Assembly (NCBI GenBank): GCA_009694925.1
Contig: SIBX01000031.1
Coordinates: forward strand, 1 to 6,054
Reading direction: 5' to 3'
Length of the DNA stretch: 6,054 nucleotides
Source: Minisyncoccota bacterium
Lineage (GTDB): Bacteria > Patescibacteriota > Minisyncoccia > UBA6257 > 1-14-0-10-40-38
Numbering within the stretch: position 1 is the first letter of the stretch; each line of letters opens with the position of its first letter. The position numbers and the translations under genes are program-made. Shown piece by piece: positions 1 to 4,576 of this stretch. The notes under the pieces were generated by a model, which was not told where the DNA came from, ran no database searches, and saw only the letters and a list, made by a program, of their open reading frames with translations.

Positions 1-1
1 C

Positions 2-433
2 GAGGAGTTCGATCTCACCATCGGCTACTCCCTCGTTCTCAAGCAAATGATCGAGCTCGGGAACTACGACTGGAAGGATCCTGCCATCACGGCAAAGAAC
101 TTCCCGCTCGAGCGCCGTGACGAGAAGCGTCAGGTCAAGGGCATCCTTGACCACTACGGACGAGACATGTCGACCGAGGCTGTCTTGGCCGACCTGAAGG
201 CCAAGGGACTTCGACCTGCGAAGATTGAGGAACTCCTCGCCTTGGGCGCCAAGCACCCCGATCTGCAGCGGAAGTTCCCGATCGTGGCTCTCGGCTCGAG
301 CTTTGTGTACGGCGGCGGTCGGTACTACCCGTATCTGCATAGGTACGACACCGATCGCAATCTGGGCTTGCACTGGATCGGTTACGACTGGAGTGACATC
401 TGCAGGTTCTTGGCTGTTCGCGAGTCTGTCTGA
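2..433 (+). CDS. DGR target protein, C-terminal part (lectin-fold variable protein), 5' truncated
   Basis: The reading frame is open to the left edge, so the true start lies outside the window; the first in-window Met is at 47. The 143 visible codons form a charged helical-looking stretch, a segment containing LRPAKIEELLALGAKHPDLQ, then FPIVALGS and an aromatic- and Gly-rich tail ending RFLAVRESV. The last 46 codons are the variable repeat. From family knowledge, this tail matches DGR targets with a C-type-lectin (formylglycine-generating-enzyme-like) fold, where variable residues line a ligand-binding surface. Similar FPIVALGS proteins are common in CPR genomes; I recall this rather than having searched. 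GC is about 58% with strongly GC-ending codons, unlike the roughly 30% GC genes nearby, which suggests transfer or distinct ancestry. No signal peptide can be assessed, and the ligand is unknown. The target role is very sure because of the TR match. Confidence 0.88.
   Translation, partial: EEFDLTIGYSLVLKQMIELGNYDWKDPAITAKNFPLERRDEKRQVKGILDHYGRDMSTEAVLADLKAKGLRPAKIEELLALGAKHPDLQRKFPIVALGSSFVYGGGRYYPYLHRYDTDRNLGLHWIGYDWSDICRFLAVRESV
290..427 (+). repeat. DGR variable repeat (VR)
   Basis: VR aligns without gaps to TR at a constant offset of 441 bp. Between VR 290 and 421, 17 of 132 positions differ, and each is an A in TR. Fourteen codons change, all non-synonymously, mostly TR Asn (AAC/AAT) to L, S, Y, G or H, plus Asp to Gly and Tyr to Cys. 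The 3' end (403-421, CAGGTTCTTGGCTGTTCGC) is identical to TR. It is followed by one non-adenine difference (G422 for T863) and then a shared AGTCT. This constant 3' block is the expected IMH, the initiation site of mutagenic homing. Homology fades 5' of 288-290. Confidence 0.95.
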
Positions 434-446
434 CCACAGGTCAGGC
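428..446 (+). other. Hairpin/cruciform just 3' of VR
   Basis: Bases 428-435 can pair with 439-446 (core TGACC/GGTCA, extended by C-G, a T-G wobble and G-C), leaving the 3-nt loop ACA. The stem begins directly after the last VR base shared with TR and overlaps the target stop codon (431-433). TR has AT-rich sequence with no such hairpin at the equivalent place. In the Bordetella phage BPP-1 DGR, a short-stem hairpin a few bases 3' of the IMH promotes target recognition; I infer the same role here. A three-base loop is shorter than the tetraloops described there. Confidence 0.55.
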
Positions 447-490
447 CATAGACTCTCGGTCCCTCGGTCCCCTTGATTCTCGGACCTTTT

Positions 491-530
491 CGTCCCGATG
501 CGCATGTGCGTGTCGGGACGATTTTAATTT
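491..530 (+). terminator. Intrinsic terminator of the DGR target gene
   Basis: A 13-bp GC-rich stem (491-503 with 508-520, two G-T wobbles in the middle) closes a 4-nt loop ATGT. It is followed by ATTTTAATTT. It lies 57 bp after the target stop and marks the abrupt end of the GC-rich block; the sequence becomes AT-rich from about 521. It should end the target transcript before TR, implying that TR RNA has its own promoter or depends on read-through. Confidence 0.8.
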
Positions 531-730
531 CTAAAAAAATATTTTATACTCAAATACGACGAAACAGTTTATGATCAAGGTCATAAGCGGTCAAATAAAA
601 AAAATAAAAAGACTCGGTGCAATATATTAAGGAGTTGAAGGGCTTCTGCATAAGATTCAATCTTGAGTCCGCCGTTAGATAATTGGTTTGGACGGACAAA
701 GGGTGGTGGCTTGGGTGATGTTTTGCACAT
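531..730. other. Non-coding leader between target gene and TR
   Basis: I see no convincing gene here. It is AT-rich to about 610 and mixed after that. Small dyads are present: TTATGA (569-574) with TCATAA (581-586), AAGATT (652-657) with AATCTT (659-664), and GTCCG (667-671) with CGGAC (693-697). An AAGGAG at 629-634 is not followed by a useful start codon. I found no promoter with well-spaced -35 and -10 boxes. It is the likely source of the 5' part of the TR RNA and its promoter, but that is inferred from position only. Confidence 0.4.
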
Positions 731-868
731 AACGGCTCGAACTTTGTGAACGACGACAATCGGTACTACCCGTATCTGAATAGGAACGACACCGATCGCA
801 ATCTGAACTTGAACTGGATCGATAACGACTGGAATGACATCTACAGGTTCTTGGCTGTTCGCTAGTCT
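731..868 (+). repeat. DGR template repeat (TR)
   Basis: This is the donor copy of VR and lies in a non-coding context: the matching frame is closed by a TGA at 716-718 and ends at TAG 863-865. It holds 38 adenines between 731 and 862, concentrated in AAC/AAT codons (731, 740, 749, 758, 779, 785, 806, 812, 824, 833). Such codons can mutate at A without giving a stop, the classic DGR design. Trp codons and the FLAVR end lack mutable A. Its RNA would be reverse transcribed with adenine-specific errors by the RT at 1292-2269, helped by Avd. It ends only 8 bp before the stop of avd, which lies on the other strand. Confidence 0.95.
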
Positions 869-876
869 AATTTATT

Positions 877-1284
877 TTAAAAAATCTTTTTCCATCCCCC
901 GATTATCTTCCCTAATTCCATGAGGGGGATGGAGATGGAGGCATATTTTTTGTTATCTATGGCTTTAATCTCCCAAGCGATTTTTAGATTTAGCTTTAAA
1001 GCATCTAGACTCTTACTTAAATCTTCAATAGATTTTTTCTTCTCAAATCTAGAAGCATAGATGGCAAAATAAGATTTTTCCACAAAATCTAGAAAAAGAT
1101 TATCAATTCTTATTCCGATAGAAAATCTGGCAAGTTTTTCTAGATTGCGGAAAGTTTCATTCCAAAATTTGTATGCATTGATAGCTTTATTTAAAAAAGC
1201 CAAACCGTCATTTTGTAAACTTCCGTGGGGGGGGGCTTTCTTATAACTGTTTTCTTCAGTTTGGTTAAATTGTGGTTGTTCCAT
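877..1284 (-). CDS. avd: Avd, DGR accessory variability determinant (four-helix bundle)
   Basis: This 135-residue protein has the Avd hallmarks: FSIGIRIDNLFLDFVE (about 54-69) and LNLKIAWEIKAIDNKKY (about 98-114), ending MELGKIIGGWKK. Avd proteins of the four-helix bundle/S23-like family form a basic pentamer that binds the RT and template RNA and is required for mutagenic cDNA synthesis. I chose the Met at 1284 because it leaves a normal length and only 7 bp to the divergent RT start. The same frame stays open upstream, but that would run antisense through the RT N-terminus. No Shine-Dalgarno site is visible. The first 25 residues are a low-complexity extension holding a nine-C tract (codons 17-20, APPH). 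A start downstream of that tract cannot be excluded. The gene is inverted relative to TR and RT. Confidence 0.88.
   Translation of the reverse strand: MEQPQFNQTEENSYKKAPPHGSLQNDGLAFLNKAINAYKFWNETFRNLEKLARFSIGIRIDNLFLDFVEKSYFAIYASRFEKKKSIEDLSKSLDALKLNLKIAWEIKAIDNKKYASISIPLMELGKIIGGWKKIF
1227..1235 (-). repeat. Nine-base C tract inside avd (G9 on plus strand)
   Basis: This mononucleotide run lies in codons 17-20 of avd and is striking in an AT-rich gene. Runs of this length are prone to slippage. Gain or loss of one base would shift the frame before any conserved part of Avd. It could be a phase-variation switch or a sequencing/assembly artefact. Confidence 0.7.
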
Positions 1285-1291
1285 AAAATAA

Positions 1292-2269
1292 ATGAAGAAG
1301 TTATTAGTTAGGTATAAAGATATGGTATCAGTTGAAAATTTGCTATCCGCTTGGCAAGAGTTTTCCTCGGGAAAAAGGAAGAAAAAAGACGTAGAAGTAT
1401 TCTCATTAAATTTAATGGATAATATTATAAGTCTCCACGAGGAATTAATTAACAAAACCTATAAACACGGCGATTATTATGCATTTTCAATAAACGATCC
1501 CAAGCACAGGCAAATCCACAAAGCAACTGTTAAAGACAGAATAGTCCATAGAGCCATCTATAGAAAACTATACCCATTCTTCGATAAAACTTTCATATCC
1601 GATTCATTTTCCTGCCGAATAAATAAAGGAACACATAAAGCTTTGAATAGATTTAAAGGTTTTAACTATAAAGTATCTAAAAATAATACGAAAACAGTCT
1701 TTGTCTTGAAGTGCGATATTAGAAAGTTCTTTGCATCAATAAGCCAAGGGGTTCTGATTGAAATTTTAAAGGAATATGTTCCAGATGGAGAGATTATGGA
1801 GTTGCTTCAAAATGTGATCAAAAGCTTTAATAAGGGCCTGCCTCTGGGAAATTTAACTTCCCAACTCTTTTGCAATATCTATATGAATAAATTTGATCAG
1901 TTTGTTAAACATATTTTAAAAATTAAACACTATATACGATATGCAGATGATTTTGTGATATTTTCGATAAATAGGATTTATTTAGAAGATCTTTTAGCTC
2001 AAGTTTCAATTTTTCTAAAAGGAAAATTGAAACTTGAATTGCATCCAAGCAAGGTTTCAATCGAAACCTTAGCTTCGGGAATTGATTTTCTAGGCTGGAT
2101 TCACTTTTCTGATCATAGAGTTCTGCGGACTTCTACTAGAAACAGAATGTTGAGAAATCCTAAGCTAAACAAAAACAATAAAGCGACTATCAATTCTTAC
2201 TTGGGGCTTTTGGGGTATGGGAATACGGGGAAAGTTAGGTGGGATTTTTTGAAGAAAATTATAGTATAA
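1292..2269 (+). CDS. DGR reverse transcriptase
   Basis: This 325-residue RNA-dependent DNA polymerase has the DGR-type RT domain throughout. In order: the N-terminal GDYYAFSINDPKHRQIHKA region (about 60-78); LKCDIRKFF with the catalytic Asp142; GLPLGNLTSQ (182-191), whose SQ is typical of DGR RTs where group II introns and retrons have QG...SP-like versions; YADD (217-220) with the two catalytic Asp; GIDFLGW (263-269); HRVLR; and a C-terminal SYLGLLGYGNTGK. Length is normal for the family, no maturase or endonuclease domain follows, and all catalytic residues are intact. With Avd it copies TR RNA and misincorporates at template adenines. The ATG at 1292 has no visible Shine-Dalgarno. The ATG at 1322 (MVSVENLLSAW) is a reasonable alternative, since a TAAAAT -10-like box (1284-1289) would initiate after 1292. 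Confidence 0.95.
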   Translation: MKKLLVRYKDMVSVENLLSAWQEFSSGKRKKKDVEVFSLNLMDNIISLHEELINKTYKHGDYYAFSINDPKHRQIHKATVKDRIVHRAIYRKLYPFFDKTFISDSFSCRINKGTHKALNRFKGFNYKVSKNNTKTVFVLKCDIRKFFASISQGVLIEILKEYVPDGEIMELLQNVIKSFNKGLPLGNLTSQLFCNIYMNKFDQFVKHILKIKHYIRYADDFVIFSINRIYLEDLLAQVSIFLKGKLKLELHPSKVSIETLASGIDFLGWIHFSDHRVLRTSTRNRMLRNPKLNKNNKATINSYLGLLGYGNTGKVRWDFLKKIIV

Positions 2270-2328
2270 AATTTTGAGAAAATAGGTTTTGGCTTTAAGC
2301 TTATACTTTGAATTGTAAATTCCCATTT

Positions 2329-2403
2329 TGTCATTATCGGGCTTGACCCGATAATCTATAGGTATCAATAAATACTGGATTCCCGATCAAGTCGGGAATG
2401 ACA
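2329..2403. repeat. REP-like palindrome pair, inverted (between RT and tsaE)
   Basis: Two hairpins lie head to head. The first pairs 2333-2341 with 2347-2355 (9 bp, loop CTTGA). The second pairs 2379-2386 with 2392-2399 (8 bp, loop TCAAG). The pair is bounded by TGTCATT (2329-2335) and AATGACA (2397-2403), giving inverted ends to a 75-bp unit. The CTGGATT...AATGACA pattern resembles dispersed REP/BIME-like palindromes found in many bacteria. A third copy lies before tig. It may also act as a bidirectional terminator for the RT gene, although no T-tract follows. Confidence 0.65.
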
Positions 2404-2436
2404 GAGGATTCTCAATTTCACAATTAAAAATTAAAT

Positions 2437-2880
2437 ATGGAAAACATTGTTTTAAGATCGGAAAAAGAATTGAAACCTCTGGTGGAGAAGGTTTTTAGGG
2501 CTTTAAAAAGCAGAAAGAGTTTAAGCGTTTTGGCTTTATCTGGAGATTTGGGATCTGGCAAAACAACTTTTGCAAAATATTTTGCCAAGGTTTTAGGAAT
2601 AAAAAACAGGATTTTAAGTCCGACTTTTATGATTTTTAGGGTTTATGATCTGGATTTAAAAAAAACAGGATTTAAGAAGTTTTATCATGCTGATTTTTAT
2701 AGAATGAAAAATATTGAGGAATTGAACACTCTTAAATTTTACGAGATTATACAAAATCCGGAGAATTTGGTTTTAATTGAGTGGGCGGAAAAGTTTAGGG
2801 AAATAATCCTCCAAAATGCTATTTGGATGACTTTTGAGTATGGAAAAAATGAAAATGAGAGAGTTGTGGAAATTAAGTAG
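2437..2880 (+). CDS. tsaE: tRNA threonylcarbamoyladenosine biosynthesis ATPase TsaE
   Basis: This 147-residue protein is full length for TsaE (formerly YjeE). Walker A is GDLGSGKT (36-43); SPTF (61-64), HADFYR (84-89) and LIEWAEK (113-119) are the other family signatures. TsaE is the P-loop ATPase that works with TsaB and TsaD in the cytoplasm. It drives the transfer of threonylcarbamoyl, made by TsaC, to A37 of ANN-decoding tRNAs (t6A). No tsaB, tsaC or tsaD is in this window. The ATG at 2437 lacks a clear Shine-Dalgarno and follows an A/T-rich leader. It starts 168 bp after the RT stop, separated by the REP-like pair, so it is probably not co-transcribed with the DGR by design. Codon use is AT-rich like tig. 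Confidence 0.93.
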   Translation: MENIVLRSEKELKPLVEKVFRALKSRKSLSVLALSGDLGSGKTTFAKYFAKVLGIKNRILSPTFMIFRVYDLDLKKTGFKKFYHADFYRMKNIEELNTLKFYEIIQNPENLVLIEWAEKFREIILQNAIWMTFEYGKNENERVVEIK

Positions 2881-3100
2881 AATAGATTTCTTACTAATTT
2901 GGTGAAATATTTTACTTTTGCCTTTTTGGCGACAGTGTTTAATTTCTCCTGCGAAAACTCACTCCCCCACTCTCGGCCCTGAAAAAGCTTTTTTATTTCA
3001 TAAAGAGTTGTCAAGCTTTTTTCGGTTTCCTATGGCCCTAAAAACGCAAAAAAATGTTTCTATAAAAATCCATTAATTTCTTATTAATATTCGCCTATGG
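2881..3100. other. Convergent intergenic region after tsaE
   Basis: The gap lies between the 3' ends of tsaE and the minus-strand transglutaminase-like gene. AAGCTTTTTT occurs twice (2985-2994 and 3013-3022); the first lies in a 12-bp palindrome AAAAAGCTTTTT (2982-2993), a weak candidate for a shared terminator. A minus-strand frame from a TTG at 3014 reads about 45 protein-like residues (including REWGSEFSQEKLNTVAKKAK) before running antisense into tsaE. I do not call it a gene. Confidence 0.3.
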
Positions 3101-4180
3101 TTATTTGGACAGGGCGCTTATTTCTTCTTTCCTATATAAGCGTTCGAGTTGGTCTTTGTAGTGTGAGTAGAAAAACTGTAAGTTGTAAGCAGTAGATTCC
3201 CTTGCGCAATTAGCAGCCACCGCAAAATTAAATTTGGCCTCGCTTAAATCTTTTTCTAGTTCTACGTACTTAGCCATAAACGCTTCAAGGTAGGTTGGTG
3301 CTCGTTCCAGTGCTTCGTCGAGATATTCTATTTCTCTAGTCATTTGATATAGCCTAAAATAAAACCTTGAATCATCTCCTCCTATTCTTCTGTATTCTTC
3401 TAAAGATCTTTTTTTAAGTTCTGCGTTTTGAGTAATTTCAGCGATTTCTAAAAGCATAGAATGTGCTTCGCGATTATTTGGCCATAATTTTAATGCTTTT
3501 TCTAATTTATCCATTGCTTCACTTATGGGTATTTTAAGATTTATAGAGTCTTTCTTAACTTGATCCACATAAACATTGCTAGCGACAGCTTCAAAATCTA
3601 CTAATTGCTTAGCCTCAGCTTCTGGGGCGTATTCTGGATTTTCTTTAACGTCTTCTATGGCCGTGCATTCAAAAACACGGTCTTGGCTTAAAATAAGTCG
3701 AGGATGTTCTAGTGGTGCAAACCTTAACTCAGGAACTTCTTCTTGATCCTTTAATCTCGGAAGCCTTGGCGTGTCGTAGCTAAAATAACATCCATTTTTT
3801 AATTCATTAAATAATTCATCCTCTTGTTCAAAGGCACCATCTTTTGGATTTAAAACAATTTCATATTTAGGAGAAAATCCTCTTTCGGAAAGGATGGATC
3901 CAAATAAAAGAGTTAAACTAAGACAATTCCCTCTTTTGTCGTGTATTAATTTTTGAAGTGTACAGGCGCCTTCTTGGTTATGAAAATTATTGTTTATTAG
4001 AAATTTTCTAATTAATTCGGCTGCCTCAAAAGAGTCTGTTGGTTGGGGTGATGATTTAAAAATTTCTTCACCTAATCTTTTAAGTTTTTCCAAATCTTCT
4101 TCTTCGGTATTGGAAACTTCCCAGAAAAGTCTGTATAATCTTTGGTCAGATTGTCTTGATTCGATGTGAATATTCTCCAT
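3101..4180 (-). CDS. Transglutaminase-like protein with TPR-like C-terminus
   Basis: This is a 359-residue soluble protein with no signal peptide or membrane segment. Residues about 50-180 resemble the SirB1/transglutaminase-like fold. DKRGNCLSLTLLFGSILSERG places the nucleophile-like Cys86 at the start of a helix. HPRLIL (His159) followed by VFECTAIED (Asp177, or Asp167 before it) could supply His and Asp. Residues about 217-310 contain paired helices of TPR type (AMDKLEKALKLWPNNREAHS, then EYLDEALERAPTYLEAF). This is the architecture of SirB1-like proteins, whose substrate is not well defined; no function is assigned here. The Met at 4180 lacks a Shine-Dalgarno and is taken because the frame begins there. 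It is convergent with tsaE and downstream of the terminator of the small GC-rich unit on the same strand, so it probably has its own promoter in the AT-rich stretch near 4185-4230. Confidence 0.6.
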   Translation of the reverse strand: MENIHIESRQSDQRLYRLFWEVSNTEEEDLEKLKRLGEEIFKSSPQPTDSFEAAELIRKFLINNNFHNQEGACTLQKLIHDKRGNCLSLTLLFGSILSERGFSPKYEIVLNPKDGAFEQEDELFNELKNGCYFSYDTPRLPRLKDQEEVPELRFAPLEHPRLILSQDRVFECTAIEDVKENPEYAPEAEAKQLVDFEAVASNVYVDQVKKDSINLKIPISEAMDKLEKALKLWPNNREAHSMLLEIAEITQNAELKKRSLEEYRRIGGDDSRFYFRLYQMTREIEYLDEALERAPTYLEAFMAKYVELEKDLSEAKFNFAVAANCARESTAYNLQFFYSHYKDQLERLYRKEEISALSK

Positions 4181-4228
4181 ATTATTTATGATATTATTTT
4201 TTAATCGATAAGTCTATTAAGGTTCTCT

Positions 4229-4264
4229 TAAATTAAAACACCCCTCACGTTTGCCGTGGGGGTG
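4229..4264 (-). terminator. Intrinsic terminator of the small GC-rich minus-strand unit
   Basis: Read on the minus strand, 4264-4255 pairs with 4249-4239 (10 bp with one bulged base, loop GCAAA), followed by TTTTAATTT. The stop codon of the 60-codon frame (4245-4247) lies inside the 3' half of the stem. That overlap is unusual for a protein gene and is one reason to consider an RNA gene. Confidence 0.75.
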
Positions 4265-4427
4265 GAATTTCGGGGGACAGATTCCTGAAGTAGGCCACTC
4301 TCTTTGTCCTGACCTTCGGATCCAGTTTCCTTTGGACTCGTGGTGAGAGCCTCAACTGCAGTTCGTTTCTCCATTGACCAGATAGGCTCAGACTAAGACT
4401 GGGGCCTGGTGGGCCATTTTGACTCAT
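4245..4427 (-). CDS. Possible 60-aa basic small protein, or coding-like frame in a structured RNA
   Basis: The ATG at 4427 follows AAGGAG (4439-4434) at a 6-nt spacing, one of the few good Shine-Dalgarno sites in the window. A near-consensus promoter precedes it and an intrinsic terminator follows. The predicted product is basic, rich in Pro, Arg, Leu and Ser, with a repetitive SLSLSLSG near the N-terminus and no domain I recognise. The block is about 55% GC in an AT-rich setting. GC at third codon positions is only about average for the block and Arg codons are mixed (AGA, AGG, CGA, CGG), so coding bias is weak. Complementary segments such as GAGCC/GGCTC and GTCC/GGAC could fold, so a non-coding RNA of about 200 nt is a serious alternative. 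I am sure of the transcription unit but not of its product. Confidence 0.4.
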   Translation of the reverse strand: MSQNGPPGPSLSLSLSGQWRNELQLRLSPRVQRKLDPKVRTKRVAYFRNLSPEIPPPRQT

Positions 4428-4446
4428 GCTTGTCTCCTTGGTCGCA

Positions 4447-4476
4447 ATTATAAACTATTTATATTAAAATAGTCAA
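4447..4476 (-). promoter_or_regulatory. Near-consensus sigma-70-type promoter for the small GC-rich unit
   Basis: On the minus strand, TTGACT (4476-4471) and TATAAT (4452-4447) are separated by 18 bp. Initiation would fall near 4440, leaving a very short leader just before or at the AAGGAG site. It is the best promoter match I see in the window and suggests strong, constitutive expression. Confidence 0.75.
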
Positions 4477-4478
4477 AT

Positions 4479-4505
4479 TTGATTATATCTTTAAATAAGG
4501 ATAAT
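4479..4505 (+). promoter_or_regulatory. Possible promoter for tig
   Basis: TTGATT (4479-4484) is followed after 15 bp by GATAAT (4500-4505); TAATAT (4502-4507) at 17 bp is an alternative. It would be back to back with the minus-strand promoter at 4447-4476 and drive tig with a leader of about 65 nt containing the palindrome at 4541-4564. Spacing is not ideal, so this is tentative. Confidence 0.3.
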
Positions 4506-4536
4506 ATACTCTGAATTATAAAATGCTCATTTTAAT

Positions 4537-4570
4537 CTGGATTATTGGGTCATAGCCCGATAATGACAAA
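4537..4570 (+). repeat. REP-like palindrome in the tig leader
   Basis: Bases 4541-4549 pair with 4556-4564 (9 bp with one T-G wobble, loop TCATAG). Flanks CTGG and GACAAAA match the elements at 2329-2403; the reverse complement of the element at 2326-2356 is nearly identical across about 30 bp. It ends 12 nt before the tig ATG, where a ribosome binding site would lie, and no Shine-Dalgarno is visible there. The hairpin might therefore influence tig translation. Confidence 0.65.
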
Positions 4571-4576
4571 AAGTTT

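Noticed and set aside
135..476. Open frames overlapping the target gene on both strands
   Set aside because: They are by-products of GC-rich codons; the frame at 2-433 carries the VR with only non-synonymous, stop-free changes and known family motifs.
550..759. Minus-strand frame of about 69 codons between target and TR
   Set aside because: It is low complexity, runs into the TR start, and has no motif or start signal; another frame there also reads protein-like for about 40 codons, so neither is persuasive.
1285..1455. N-terminal extension of the avd frame, antisense to the RT gene
   Set aside because: The extension runs through the conserved-length RT N-terminus, is low complexity, and the Met at 1284 already gives a full Avd with a short leader extension.
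1292..2269. RT as a retron or group II intron enzyme
   Set aside because: There is no maturase or endonuclease domain, no intron domain V-like RNA and no msr/msd signature, while the SQ motif, Avd and TR/VR pair point to a DGR.
2263..2307. AGTATAA/TTATACT dyad at the RT stop as a terminator
   Set aside because: It has a seven-pair AT-only stem, a very long loop and no T-tract; too weak to call.
2165..2368. Minus-strand frame over the RT 3' end and the palindromes
   Set aside because: It consists of antisense RT codons plus repeat sequence, with no independent support.
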